Of a DNA stretch of 64,000 bases, positions 27,796 to 40,938 are shown piece after piece; position 1 is the stretch's first letter; every line of letters begins with the position of its first letter. The notes beneath the pieces are model-generated. The model did not search any database, had not been told where the DNA came from, and was given only the letters and a program-made list of their open reading frames with translations. This DNA is from Paraescarpia echinospica (Eukaryota > Annelida > Polychaeta > Sabellida > Siboglinidae), in NCBI GenBank assembly GCA_020002185.1, contig CM034543.1, positions 28,235,185 to 28,299,184 on the forward strand. The letters are read 5' to 3'. The translations under genes were made by a program, and so were the position numbers.

Positions 27796-28010
27796 CAGGG
27801 GAGAGCAACTAAAAGGATTCTAGGACTGAGACTTTGGTTACGAAACATGCCTAAAAGAATGTGGTTTAGAGGCCAGGAGATTAAGAGGAGATCAGATAAG
27901 TTTTTTCTCACTTAAGGGAACATAAAAGAACTGGAGGGCACAAAGTCGTATTAGTGGGAGAATGTTCAGCGTAAATTTAAGAAAGTATTCGTTCTTGCAG
28001 AGGAATTAGA
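27796..28010 (+). mobile_element. Non-LTR retrotransposon relic, short
   Basis: Broken translation resembles the post-RT region of LINE ORF2: QGRATKRILGLR followed by GQEIKRRSDKFF, then GHKVVLVGEC after a frameshift. Same region of the protein as in the relic at 60523-60905, but more decayed. Confidence 0.6.
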
Positions 28011-29059
28011 AATAAAATGAACAAATTATCTACTTACTGTGTAAGTGGTAGTATTTGCACAATAGTATGGTACTATTAGCAGTATAAATGTGTTTAAAAA
28101 ACAATATTAACAAATATTTCAAAAGGGTAGGATGGTGGGTAATATAAATCTCTAAACAAAAGTAGGTCTCTTGTTAAATCAATGGCTTCCTTGTCCATAT
28201 CCAGTCTGTCTGTTGGTCTGGATAGCAATATTATAGGATATTATGAAATATTTGTTTTGGTTTTATTCTTCCCAGCTCACTACTGTTGTGTAATGTTGTT
28301 CTGCTTTCAAACACAAAATTTGCAAGTTTAAGAGTTTAGGTGTAAACTTTGTAGTAATGTGAACGCATACTCTACAGACATCATGTTTATGGACACTGGG
28401 GCCAACAGGCCTGGCTCTGCCTGATTTATTAAACATGACTATCAGAGAGAAACACACTGGCCTGACAAAGCCTAATGCCAGAGAGCAGCTGCTCTATTAG
28501 GTAGAGGGCTTTGTTATCAGTTGAGGGCAGAGCTTGTAGTACAGTCATGGCTGGCACACAGTCTGTGCAGATGGAAACCCCCCCCCCCTTACACATGTGA
28601 CATCTGGCCTAAACTCAGTGCAAAACAAAAACTGGCTGTGATATTTGTTGATAAGGCAGACACTTTCCAGATCCTGAGGCATAGAGTCTATTTTCACTGG
28701 ACTCTTAATGAGGCCATTCTTTTTAGTTACTATTCTAATTAAGTTATTCTTGTCTGTAGTGACGTCATGCTGTTTTGATGGTAACATCCTATGATGTCAC
28801 TCTTGTTTAGTTATGACATGTAACTAATGAGGTCATACTTGATTAGCTAATTCCTGTAATGAGCTCACTATTATAACTATTATTTTCTGCTACCTGCCCT
28901 ATGTTGTGCTGGTCTTTGCTACATAGAGTGTACACACCACATTAACAATGGCATGTCAATCACGGCACCCAGAGCAAGTGGTCATTTACTTACTGGCCTC
29001 GTCAACATCTTTATTATTGTTGCATTTAAAGTGTTATATTGTGTGTAGGTCACATGGAG

Positions 29060-29560
29060 GTGAGACTGTGTGTGAGCTTGATTGTGTGATGGTGGTGATG
29101 AGATTGGGTGATGGTGGAGGTGAGATTGGGTGATGGTGGTGGTGATATTGGGTGATGGTGAAGGTGAGATTGTGTGATGGTGGAGGTGAGATTGGGTGAT
29201 GGTGGAGGTGAGATTGTGTGATGTTGGGTGTGAGATTGGGTGATGGTGGAGGTGAGATTGTGTGATGGTGGATGTGAGATTGGGTGATGGTGGAGGTGAA
29301 ATTGTGTGATGGTGAAGGTGAGATTGTGTGATGTTGGGTGTGAGATTGTGTGATGGTGGTGGTGAGATTGTGTGATGGTGGATGTGAGATTGTGTGATGG
29401 TGGTGGTGAGATTGTGTGATGGTGGTGGTGAGATTGTGTGATGGTAGAGGTGAGATTGTGTGATGATGGATGTGAGATTGTGTGGTGGTGGATGTGAGAT
29501 TGTGTGATGGTGGAGGTGAGATTGTGAGTGACGGAATGACCCATATGAATAATGAAGGTG
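29060..29560. repeat. 22-bp minisatellite, about 22 units
   Basis: Unit GAGATTGTGTGATGGTGG plus AGGT. The period of 22 is not a multiple of three, which gives the minus-strand 22-codon repeat peptide its false open frame. Confidence 0.94.
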
Positions 29561-29851
29561 AGATTGTGTGTGAATCAGCCTCAGTCAGGTAGAGGTAAGG
29601 TACGCTGAAGTAAGATAATTAATTAGGTGCTGGTCAGTTGTAGTGTGACGGATGAGTGATATGAAGGTGTGAACACATCCTGTGTGGTCAGTGAGAAGGG
29701 TCAATGACCTAGGGTTAGCGTTACACTGAACACTAGAGGTCATCTGTGTAACATGACACCCACATATGTCCTTCCGAATGTCCAGTTCCGGCAATGGCTA
29801 CATGATTAATTTTCACACATGACAAAACCTGTTTTCTAGTTATACTATTAA

Positions 29852-30887
29852 CCCATTAGACCCCAGCCAGTTATATTGGCATGTGTCCCTGTTCCCCAGG
29901 CTGCTGCCACAGATCTCAACATTTCTGGGTGCCAGCAGTTTGTAAGCTGTATCTTCAAAACTACTGATTTTCTATAATTGCAAGTTTTGTTTAATTTGAT
30001 GTCCATTGAATTATCTTTAAAATGATGTGACTGGTGTTGATTGGTTAAATATATGTTGTTATTTAATGGTGACAAACGTAGAAAATTTATATTCTGGACA
30101 ACTATATCATAAATTTTATTGACATCAAATGCATTCTACTGTGTATTTACACTTGCCATGCCTTGCTTAGACATGAAACAATGTAAATCAGTTCACTTTG
30201 TATAAGTATAGACAGCAAACAGCTATATAAGTCTTCTATCTTGGTTTCTGTCATTTTACATATGGCTTCTGTGTCGCATCAACGTCACTCGTCAATGTTG
30301 ACATTGTGATCACTAGCATATTGACACCTGAAACAACCAAATGTTGACTATTAGAACAATTGAATTATAATACGTACCCTTTTATTCTAATAAAAAAGAC
30401 ATAATTTTCATATAGTAACATAAAATAAACAGCAGTCTCCGTGTCGAAAACCCAACTGATGGTGACCAAACTTGAACAACGAAACATAAACAAAACCCAA
30501 GGCTAAGTCATCCATTTTATCGCTCATTCAGTTGCCTTTCGAACGTAATGTCAACTTACCTTTAGTTCAGTGTCAGAAATGTCCCATCCTACGAAATAAT
30601 AGCGCAAACTTCGTCATTAGTAAACAACTACGATGTCCAAGGCGCCGCCATTTTTGAAGGTCCACAGGTGGCGAACTTCTATCACGAAAAACTCTATTTT
30701 TTTCAATGCAAGTACATGTCGAAAATACCCACAATTCATAGCTCAGATGTCAAGGAATCAGCCAGTATTAATATCTTAAGTATCCGCAAGATGGGGCCAC
30801 CGCTAGATGCTTTATCTCCACCGGACGCTTTCGGGCGCTCTGGGGAGAAAACACCCGGACGCTTTCGGACGCGCGGGGTGTAATGGG
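29852..30887. mobile_element. piggyBac-like non-autonomous element (TTAA flanks)
   Basis: TTAA occurs at both borders (29848-29851 and 30888-30891). The element begins CCCATTAGACCCC and ends with the reverse complement of CCCATTACACCCC. TTAA target duplication with ends starting CCC is diagnostic of piggyBac-type elements. Near the right end a CCGGACGCTTTCGG motif occurs twice, a subterminal repeat. There is no transposase frame in its 1036 bp. It lies in a Shroom intron. Confidence 0.8.
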
Positions 30888-31288
30888 TTAAGGTTCAGTC
30901 AAACTGTACACAACTTCACACAATAACTCTTTTCATTTACCACAATGGAAACAAGTGTCTTCATGTTCTTGTAACATCCTTATATGTTTAATGTATTCTA
31001 TATTTTATTTCTATGTATACCTTATATGTACAACTTTGCATTTCATATATTCAATAAATCAATAAATCAGTCAATCAATGGCCAAAGTCTTAACTGGTAG
31101 ACTGATGCCTGATTCCACTTTTGTTTTCTGAACTTACCCCCCCTCCCCCCGTTGGCCGCACTCTCGTTGCTTTATCTCTTATGTCAGTGGTGAAACATTT
31201 GTTAAGTTCAGTTATAAGATTCTATGGAATGATTCAAGCAGCAAAATTTGTATATTCTCACAACTTCATCTTAGTTTCATATGTAAGG

Positions 31289-32473
31289 CTAATGCTAGGC
31301 ACACACCAGCCGATTTTTGGCACACACCAACCGACTAGTCGGCGTAAAAACCGTCAGCCGATGGCAGTCGGTTGGTGTGTGCCGAATTTAAGCCCGACGG
31401 TCGGCCTTATAGCGCCAACTAACGCCGATTCAAATGTTGAATCGGCGGTCGGTGTTAATCGGCAGTCGGCGTTAGATAAGGAGGTATCCGGTGACAAGTC
31501 GGCGCATATCCGATGACGAGTCGGCTGGTGTGTGCAGGTTTTTTGTCAACACGACGGTCGGCGGTAACTTGGCCAATAAGAAATCATAGCGCGATCATGT
31601 GATAGTCCTCGATACAAGTCAAGGCTATGCCCGGCGTCTTTTTTGAGTTTTCAAACCATTTTGCTTTCGGGCCATATGCTTTTAATTTTTTTAATTTCAT
31701 ATTTTACTGACCTGGCGGGTAACCAATGTTTCAGAAAGTGATAGATTATTTGTTATCCTATTGCCATTGACCATCATCATTTTTTTCGCTTGTTCATAAA
31801 ACAGGTGCCACAAATAAACCTAATTTCCACCTAACTTTGTAAGTTTGTTTCACGTTTCCGACATTAATCGCCATTTTGTTTTGAAAAAAACACTACTGCT
31901 GGTGGCGCCGCTACTGGCGCATATATTAAGCCTTAAAAATCCGCAAAGCGGCGCTAGCGGTGGAAAATGTTTTTGAGGAATTCGTTGGGTGCCACTGATT
32001 ACACTTCAAGTTTCAACATAACTGTTAACTGAAACGGCTAAATATAACATTCTGCGTACTGCCATAAAACATAGCTCGACGCTATGCGTTTCTTTGCTGG
32101 AGGATATGCAAAATGCTCAAGCCATATCATCGTGAAGGCTGACGGCGAAGCTCCGACTTACTATGTAACAAGTTTCGTTTTTCTGATAGCCGTTTTGGCC
32201 TAATTTTTATAAATGTTTCATGTGTTTATTGTAGGTGTATCGAAACACATTGTTAACTTCGTAGTAAACACGCGTATTTATAGTGGATTTTTTCCACAAG
32301 GATCAAGCTGAGCACCGACGGTCGGCACGAGTCGGGTGGTGTGTGCTGGCTGGTGTGTGCAGGCAGAAGTCGGCACTAGTCGGCGGAACTAATTGGCGTT
32401 TAGCACCGACTGCTTTTTACGCCGACTGACAACGCAAGTCGGCGTTAGTCGGTTGGTGTGTGCCTAGCATTAG
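31289..32473. mobile_element. Inverted-repeat DNA element (MITE-like), about 1.2 kb
   Basis: Left end reads CTAATGCTAGGCACACACCA and the right end is its reverse complement for about 20 bases and more (through CCRACCGACT). Many copies of GTCGGC or its complement and of GGTGTGTGC crowd both ends (31300-31560 and 32310-32460). A TA target duplication would fit if the end is ATGCTAGG. No transposase is encoded. The superfamily is undetermined. Confidence 0.75.
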
Positions 32474-33909
32474 TCTGGTGATTCATGCTGAATCTGAACC
32501 GGTAGTGTAGAAATACTTAGCATACCATTAACGCATTAATGGGTTTACTGCCGTAATACAATAGTCTGGTGCATAGTGGTAGTAGTTGCTGCACAACAAA
32601 TGCAAATACAGCGTTGTAGTTAGCTGGACGTGTGCAGTGCATTCTGGGACATGTGCAGTGCGTGCTGGGATACATGCATCCATACTCAGTTAAATTTGAA
32701 GTTTAATAATATTAATCATGCAGATATATTTCCTCATGAGCAGCTGTGAAGGCATTGTGGTTAGGAGCAATATAGAAAGTTTGTAAACACACACCAAAGA
32801 CACTTAAGTCTGAGTGTTTATCACATACCTGGTACCCTGGTAGTTGTGTTTGTGTGAGATGCACAGAGATAGATGTTATTTCTGTACCAGTTTGTTTACA
32901 TACACTAGCAGCCACCTAGGATAAATTGGTCTAATAGATTGGGGAAGTGTACAGCCATTCTCTGTAGAAAAGATAAGTTCTAGAATGTCAATTATAAAGG
33001 TATGCTTTGTTCCTATTCTAGTCACTGAATATCTACATAGTAATTTCACTAGGTTTTATTAAATTAATAACTTGTTAGATGTAGGTGTTCTGTTGAGCAA
33101 ATATTGACACAGACGTGAAGAGTTATTGATATCAAATTCCAGAAACATGTCTGTGTAACCAGTTGACGTGACTAAGTGAAGATATGTCAGGTTGATACTG
33201 GTAGTTGGTTTAATTAACTGTACAAATCAGGAAACGTTTGTTTGACTCATAGCTCTGTTCTGAACAGAACCGCGAGTAAAAGATGCGTCATTTCCACTGA
33301 ATGCTGTGTAGTCCAGAAACAGGCACCTCGGCCTTGCTCTCTGCTGTAGACAATGACTGCATGATGTCAGCTGTCAGACCATACACACCAGGGTATAATG
33401 TCTGGTCATACTTAAATATATATCTGGTCCTAAGGAATCTGTATGTGGTCACTTTGTTCAATTATTTGCTAACCAAAATTGTCCAAGGGTAATTATCTGT
33501 GTTCACATTGTCCTAAGGTATTTGTCTTGCCAAATTGTCCTAGTGTATTTCTGCTTGGCCATGTTATCCAAGGCTCTTAATGTCTGTGGTTGTATTCATA
33601 GTATCTAGCACCGCTTGGTGTTTTGTACCGGTAACATAAGAACAATCGTATCTACTAAATAAAAAATAAGAAAACTGCAAACAAGAATGTGTGTGTGTGA
33701 CTTGAGCGTGTTCCAAATGGCAGCCAGCTACAGAGGTGTGTGTGTCAGTGGGGGCACAGGCAGGGCTTTTCTGCTTTCTAGGTGCTGCACGGCATAACTG
33801 CAAAGTGCCATTAACATATCAGGTGGTCTGGAGCTGCTCAGTTTCATGCTGGTAATCACCTGGCAACGTGTCCTCGTCCTTCTCCCTCAGCCTCATTGTA
33901 TCTAGATGG

Positions 33910-34395
33910 TGCTGTAAAGCTTGAGTGGTGTGCTATAGAGGCAGGTGCTATAAAGATTTAGTGGTGTGCATTCTGGTGTTATAAAGCTTAGACGGTGTGC
34001 ACTTTGGTGCTATAGAGTTCCAACAATGTGTGTGTGCACTCTGGTGCCATAGAGTTTGAGTGGTGTGCACTCTGGTGCTACAGAGATTGAGTGGTGTGCA
34101 TTCTGGTGTTATAAAGCTCGAGTGGTGTGCATTCTGGTGTTATAGAGCATGTGTGGTGCACTCTGGTGCTATAGAGCTTGAGTTGTGTGCACCCTGGTGC
34201 CATAGAGCATGCGTGGTGCACTCTGGTGCTATAGAGCATGAGTGGTATGCACTCTGGTGCTATAGAGATTGAGTGATGTGTATTCTGGTGCTATGTTGCT
34301 TGAGTGGTGTGCACTCTGGTGCTACAGAGTTTGAGTGGTCTGCACTCTGGTGCCATAGAGCTTGAGTGGTGTGCACTCTGGTGCCATAGAGATTG
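33910..34395. repeat. 31-bp minisatellite, about 15 units
   Basis: Unit GCTTGAGTGGTGTGCACTCT plus GGTGCTATAGA, with many substitutions. Confidence 0.9.
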
Positions 34396-34599
34396 CAATA
34401 CCGATTTGGACCACCCAGTATGAGGAACCTCGTTATTCAATATTTTATGTTATTCATATTTTTATCTATGTTAATATATTTCTACAGCCAATAGAACATC
34501 TTTTAAGTACTTATTTTAACATATAATTTATTTATTTTAACATGAATACCAGCTTAGTTAATCTACTGATGTTTACACGACATGTTATCTTAAATTATG

Positions 34600-34712
34600 T
34601 ATTTTCATATTTAAATTTGTTTTATTTCTACCGCTTATGTATTAGTCTCATGTAAAGCGCTATGAACGTTATGGATATGGCGTTATATAAAATAAACATT
34701 ATTATTATTCAG
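34600..34712 (+). repeat. Probable LINE or SINE 3' tail
   Basis: Ends GTAAAGCGCTATGAACGTTA, then GCGTTATATAAAATAAA and an ATT run, the style of tail carried by many invertebrate retroelements. Its end is about 35 bp from the exon 3 acceptor. Confidence 0.45.
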
Positions 34713-34746
34713 ATATTGACGTTGTCATATTTTTTTTCGCCTACAG

Positions 34747-35484
34747 CTCCAGCAGTAACTCGTCCCCCATAAAGTCAGCCAATGAACTCGCCCGAAAGTT
34801 CACTTACAACAACATGGCTGTCGGTGAATCATATCCTCCGGAGGAAGGGGAGGAATCCCCTCCGCCAACACTGCCACCTAGGAATTACCGACAGAAACAC
34901 GATGCCAGCAATCGTGGCGAGTCTCGGCACAGTTTACCACCACCTCCGCCAGGTGGCGACACTGTGAAGAGCGAGGTTGGTGGATGGGACTACAATTCGA
35001 CACCCAAGGCGGATTCGTACGCGAACCAAGTGCGTCAACAGGCTTACCGTTTATCGCAGTCGCACTCGAATCTTCTCGGGGCCGGGCGACATCCGTCTAC
35101 TAAACTCTCGCCCGATGTCAAGACAGGTGTCTCCATCTCACGGCCAGTCGACAAACCACCGACGGCACAAGAGGCGCTTGTGCCGCAGCCTCGTTCTCAT
35201 GTGGAACCTCGTTCTCACGCAGAATCGGAGCCCTCCGTGTGTCAGAGCGGTAATTACTTGGACTCATTCCGACTGGAGATGAACATCACAGCCGCGGCCA
35301 GCTACAGTAGCACGTCGCTCTGTCCGTCAGAGGGAGCCAGTGGCGCATCGCCGGTGCCGTCGTCTAGTGGTTCTGTGTTCATCGATGAGAATCCGCTGCT
35401 ATCACAGCCACCTGGTGGATGCTTTGATCGACCAGACGCAAGAAAAATGGACACGGATGAGCGACCAGCAGGCACTGGAAATGC
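34747..35484 (+). CDS. Shroom: Shroom exon 3 in window, proline-rich linker
   Basis: The exon lies between the acceptor CTACAG (34741-34746) and donor GC|GTAAGT after 35484. It is 738 bp and open throughout in the frame set by the previous exon. It encodes two proline-rich patches, PPPTLPPRNY and SLPPPPPGGD, of the kind bound by SH3 or EVH1 domains. Further on is DSYANQVRQQAYRLSQSHS, a polar helix-like stretch that might belong to an actin-binding (ASD1-like) region; I cannot confirm that by eye. A LINE-like tail ends about 35 bp upstream of the acceptor. Confidence 0.8.
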
Positions 35485-37731
35485 GTAAGTTTACCAAATA
35501 AATTTCTAAATGTTGTGATTATTACCAAAACTACTACATTTTACAGTACTGGCAACAATATTAGTTAACCTATAATAATATCTAACTAGCTGACACCCAC
35601 CGATGGAGCTATAAACCAAAGGCAACAATTGTCCTCATTACAGTATTCTGAACTTAATTAAACTCATTCCCAGGAAGAATTAATTTCTGTTTTTGTCAAT
35701 TATTCATTGCATGCAGCAGATCATAATATTAACATACTCCACAGTGGCGCCACCTGGGGAATCACAAGTCAGTTTGATCATAGAAAAGTAAATAACCGTA
35801 TTCATAACTACCTTTGTGTTTTTTTCAAATGCATTGCCAAATGGTAGATCAGATGCCAATGGCACAAGAATGCGAATGAACGTAGAAAGGGGCGAGTTGA
35901 CCTCGGTTATTAGCTACGGTTATTACTGCGATCTCCTTGACTTTTTCCTCAAATATCACAGTAATGTTTAGTCTTTGTAAAAAATAATCTATGTCCTTAT
36001 TTGGAACATTGGATTGAACTTTTAATCAAAGCAAAATACACACTTGTATGAATTATACATGGATCCACAATGTACATAGAAAATGGCTACCTGTAGACAG
36101 AATTACCAATAACTGTGGAACATATTGGACTGCTATGTCTGAACACAAACATTGATTTTGCACTTGCCATGTCCAAAGGTCAACTTTCCAACCGAATTTA
36201 CATAAATACATAATAAAAAACCTGCATTTACAAACCCATAGATTAAAAAAACAATAGACAATACAAGACAAAATGACATTGTTTCTCAAAATATAACTTT
36301 TTTAAAGTTCGCTTCAATTATAGCAATAAATCAAACACTACGGAAGATATTTTAATAAATTAAGTATCATTTTGAAGCTCACAACCTGTGGAATCCAAAA
36401 AAGGTACAAAACTGTTTCTAAATTTTGCAACTTAATACCCACTTTGCTGTGACAGGCCATATGTGTTCAAATAATGTACTTGCTTTACCTGTAATGGATC
36501 AACATTAAGATGTATTGTATAGTTATTTCATATATAAATGATTCCCAGTGTTCCAAATGTCTGCAGCGACCACCCTTCTATTACAAGCATATTGTTGCGA
36601 CTCTCTGTAACGATCACTATTCTAAAATGGGTGGGGTCGACTATTGTTCCCAGTGGCCATTAAAATAATTGATTTCATCATTGATTAATAAGGGTGTGGC
36701 TCCATCTTGAAATAGCCGCATGTTCCAGCTTCGGTGAATCAGATGCTATTCAGCCGCTTCTTGAGAATGTCGTTTCTGAGATGTTGTCTGATGTAAGTGT
36801 GGGATGTGAATTCAACAGCAGATGTACAGTTGTTACATTGTGTTCACACTGCTCAGCATTGAAGAAGAGACTACTGACTGTTGGACTGAATTGTTACATT
36901 GTGTTCACACTGCTCAGCATTGAGGAAGAGACTACTGACTGTTGGACTGAATTGTTACAGTATGTTCACACTGCTCAGCATTGAGGAAGAGACTACTGAC
37001 TGTTGGACTGTGTTGTTACATTGTGTTCACACTGCTCAGCATTGAGGAAGAGACTACTGACTGTTGGACTGAGTTGTTACATTGTGTTCACACTGCTCAG
37101 CATTGAGGAAGAGACTAGTGACTGTTGGACTGAGTTGTTACATTGTGTTCACACTGCTCAGTATTGAGGAAGAGACTACTGACTGTTGGACTGAGCTGTT
37201 ACATTGTGTTCACACTGCTCAGCATTGAGGAAGAGACTACTGACTGTTGGACTGAATTGTTACATTGTGTTCACACTGCACAGCATTGAGGAAGAGACTA
37301 CTGACTGTTGGACTGAGTTGTTACATTGTGTTCACACTGTTCAGCATTGAGGAAGAGACTACTGACTGTTGGACTGAGTTGTTACATTGTGTTCACACTG
37401 CTCAGCATTGAGGAAGAGACTACTGACTGTTGGACTGAGTTGTTACATTGTGTTCACACTGTTCAGCATTGAGGAAGAGACTACTGACTGTTGGACTGAG
37501 TTGTTACATTGTGTTCACACTGCTCAGCATTGAGGAAGAGACTACTGACTGTTGGACTGAGTTGTTACATTGTGTTCACACTGCTCAGTATTGAGGAAGA
37601 GACTACTGACTGTTGGACTGAGTTGTTACATTGTGTTCACACTGCTCAGTATTGAGGAAGAGACTATTGACTGTTGGACTGAATTGTTACTTTGTGTTTC
37701 AGTCATTCACATTTCTGGTTTGTTGTTTCAG
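35485..37731 (+). other. Shroom intron containing 61-bp minisatellite
   Basis: The left 1.3 kb is AT-rich with no gene; the right part is the 61-bp tandem array, ending about 40 bp before the next acceptor. Confidence 0.7.
36830..37690. repeat. 61-bp minisatellite, about 14 units
   Basis: Unit TTGTTACATTGTGTTCACAC, TGCTCAGCATTGAGGAAGAG, ACTACTGACTGTTGGACTGA plus one base. Very homogeneous. The last unit runs up to 40 bp before the Shroom exon 4 acceptor. Confidence 0.96.
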
Positions 37732-39093
37732 GCACCACAGCGAATCATTCCTGTTCCACAGCAGTAGCGGTGGGGGTCAAGGTCAAGGGAGACATGACCT
37801 TGGTGGAGGCCCAGGACAAGCGAGACATGAAGGTCAAGTGAGACGTAACCTTGGTGGCGAGGTGATCAGTCCGCATTTGGCCTCTGTCTCGAGTGCACCT
37901 GTGTTGACCGCTGACGTTGACCAGTCACTGACCATAATGGCATCTCACACTGAGCCTCCCTGGATGTCTGCCCACAAGGTCGTGAATCCCAGTCACCGAG
38001 TGCGCTCAATGTCTCCTGAACGAGGGGCCTCCACTGAGCGTGGGGCCTGCCCTGTGTCTGAGGGAGACGTAGAAATGGAAGAAAGACTCTCGGTTCATGC
38101 ATTACTGTCAAACTTTGAGAAGAAAGGCTCGGCCGTGTCAGGTCACCATGGCAATGATGCGACAGACTCAAGGTCGGACGCAGTGCTAAGGTCAGACGCG
38201 TCATCACGGATGACATCGTCAGTGGAGAATCTCTCGCCTATTATGCATTCGAAAGTGTCGCAGATACGTGAGACGCTCCTACGGAAATCAACCGAGAACC
38301 TTTTGCAGTCGGAATATCAGGACAGTTCACTGAGAATATCACCGGGAACATCACCGCAGCAACAACGGGAAAGTACGGGCAGTCAGGCGATGGCATCCAC
38401 ACCACACGGACATAATTCCTCCAGTCCCACAGCATCTGTGCCACAAGGACATCATTCGCCGAGTCCCCTGGCTTCCGTGCCTCACAGACATTCACCCTGT
38501 TCCAGTCCCAAACCCTGGCACGATGCAAACGTGTCAGACATACGCGCGTTCGTACAGACTTACAAACACTGCGACTCCATGGACAGTTTGTCCGACGTCA
38601 CTATGGCAAATGCCAGTTTCAGAAGTAGCGTCACCACAGCAACGACCGGTTCCACGAATAGAGTTGCCATGGCAATATCCAGTCCCGAAAATTCAACAGC
38701 CAGCCCGAGAAACACCGTCACGCAGAAGAGTAATGAATCTCTTGCGTCGTCGCTTGGAGATGGCGATGGTAGAAGTCCCAATGGCCGCATCATGAGTGTA
38801 GAGACATTAGATGACACGAACCGACAGAAATCGACGTTAGTGCCGCAGCATCGACGTCACAAATCGCAGGAGGAGCAGGAATGTGAGAAACACGCCGCGG
38901 TTCTCGTACAGCAGTTGTCCCAGCTCGACAAACATCTGTGTGACATCATCTTGCCTTCCCCAGAGCTCAAGATGACCACTGACTACATGACGGGCATCTT
39001 TGACACGTCCATTGACGTCACCCGACGACCCAGCATCCTCATGAAGAACAGACCTGAAGTGTGGCGCAAGTCATGTGACAGGGACGAGCGAGG
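37732..39093 (+). CDS. Shroom: Shroom exon 4 in window
   Basis: Acceptor TGTTGTTTCAG ends at 37731; donor follows 39093 (GG|GTGAGT). The exon is 1362 bp and takes one base to finish an Ala codon, then reads HHSESFLFHSSSGGGQGQGR. It is Ser/Pro/His-rich with tandem ASVPxxHxSPSP-like units at 38393-38500. A charged, more ordered C-terminal part (QECEKHAAVLVQQLSQLDKH, near 38870-38937) leads towards the ASD2 exons. The open frame visible upstream of 37732 belongs to a 61-bp minisatellite and is intron, not exon. Confidence 0.83.
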
Positions 39094-40938
39094 GTGAGTT
39101 CGCTTCTGCATTGTTCACAGTAAATTGTTTGTAATTAATTTTTTTTTTTTTTCTTTCTTTCTAAATTTATTATTTTTTTAAATATTTTTTTAGATTTTGT
39201 TGTAATAATATTTTATGAATTTATTATTCTTTATTTATATTTTATTTAATATAATATGTTGTTGTAACTTGTATATTTCATCTATTTAAAAGCTGTATTA
39301 CTGTGGATGTAGGTGGATGTAGTAGAATGTTCTGAAGGCCCATTGAAAATGTTACTGTAAACGTGACATGGTCACCGTCATGACAACAAAGTTTCATTAC
39401 AACTACTTCAAGTACTTCCACTAATAATGACCACTACTGGTGTTTTGTGGCAAGATAATGCACAATTCTCACTTGCTTCCATCTCTCCGAACTGTACCTA
39501 CTCAATTAATTTACCCCACCATGAATGAAATTTATTAATGATCAAATATGCAGTGTGGGAATAAGATAAATTGCAATAACATTGAGCCAGCAGAGCAACA
39601 TTTTACCAAGAAATTTCAACCGCACCCAGCCATAAATAATTTAGCAGTTTGTCCAATTATTTCATTAAACAATGAATTTGCACAAATGCTCATTTGCTAG
39701 CATGTCATTGTGGGTGCTTTTTGTGAAATGAATCCAAAAAAAAATCCATCATGTGACTTATTGCCTAGCAACAAGGTTTGTCAAGCCATTAGTCTCGCTT
39801 AATCGACTCTCGCCTGGCTGCGTGACTTCGCCAGGAAGATAGTCTGGCTCAGAGATGCGTTTTGACTGCTCACTTGTTGACAGCCATGAGAGCTGCCACC
39901 TAGTGAATATGCATGTGTTTAAAAGGCACTAAACTACAAAAAAAGGTTTAATGTCGGTATATTTTGTGTGTGACATGTTTCAATATAAGTTTAATGTTGA
40001 ATAGTTGTTATAGTATAGTATTATCTGATGAAAGTGTATCCTTATTTAATTTGTTATTTCATAGTTGGCCGGAGAGCCAATCATCGTCTCTACCCGAATC
40101 TGGGGTAAAGCCCCCCTAACATTAACATTGGCAGGAGCTTAATAATCCAGGCTGTAGTGAGGGGCCAATGCTGCCACCTGACAGCGCCTGGGTAATCGAG
40201 GCAATCAAGCCATCACAAATGGATGCTGAACATGTGGAGTGTTCAGATATTCTGACTTATGTTTCATTTAAATTCCACCCCCTAATGTTTTTCTTTGTGA
40301 TAAAAATGTAAGGCAAAATTGTTGCAGTGAGAACTGAATGCGGGGAAATGTTTATTTAACACATGTTAGATGCAGCACTAGTGATACAATGCACACATAT
40401 ATATATTACTTGTGAAAGCATTGTTGGTGAGCCCAAGCTTAGCGGAAGTCATGCGCATAATTTTGTGACGTAGACAAACAACGACTGACTGTATTTGTCA
40501 AATGCAGAAGCAGTTTAAATAGTCGCTGAGTCAGCCATGTTGATCTGGTCATGTCAAGGGTATAGCTCTTCCACTTGTATTGTGTGATGTAGACAGCCCT
40601 GCTTTTATTAACTGTATTGATTTCCATTTAGAAGCCTTAAAGGTCGCAAGTTCATAAGGTCCCAAAGTACGTGAAGCATTATGTACGGTGATTGGTTCAT
40701 TACCACATATCGCACAAAAATATATTGCTACAGTGGCGCCACCTTGTGATTTAAACATTAATGCATTGTTAAAGTCATAAATACCATACCACATATTGTG
40801 GTTCGGGGGGGAGGGGTTGAACCAATCCTAAACACGTTTTTTGATGTTGTGAACTTACCAGACTATCCCTAATATACAGGTTATGAACTTATGAAGTATT
40901 GTTAGTGTACATAATTTATGTGATTTATTTGTGCACAG
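39094..40938 (+). other. Shroom intron, AT-rich
   Basis: No exon seen. T-rich low complexity at 39135-39260. A minus-strand copy of the dispersed GGTGGC-containing repeat lies at about 40635-40870, and a CTCF-like motif at 39893-39906. Confidence 0.65.
40635..40870 (-). repeat. Dispersed GGTGGC-containing repeat, copy 1
   Basis: Minus strand carries the common order: CATTAATG, AGGTGGCGCCACTGTAGCAA, TATATTT, then CACCGTACATAATGCTTCAC and ACTTTGGGACC. The family has four copies in the window and no recognised class. Confidence 0.55.

Larger units (their letters stand above)
22955..34746 (+). other. Shroom intron, 11.8 kb, transposon-rich
   Basis: No convincing exon is visible. It holds a dispersed repeat with a duplicated 3' module (23343-24145), a pair of related repeats (24350, 26592), a LINE relic (27796-28010), a 22-bp minisatellite (29060-29560), two inverted-repeat DNA elements (29852-30887 and 31289-32473), a 31-bp minisatellite (33910-34395) and a LINE-like tail (34600-34712). 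AT-rich unique sequence separates them. Confidence 0.65.

Noticed and set aside
29050..29544. 164-codon minus-strand frame with HNLTSTITQS repeats
   Set aside because: 22-bp minisatellite; period not divisible by three gives a 22-codon peptide repeat.
37570..37731. Upstream extension of the Shroom exon 4 frame
   Set aside because: It is the 61-bp minisatellite; the acceptor at 37730-37731 gives the correct phase.
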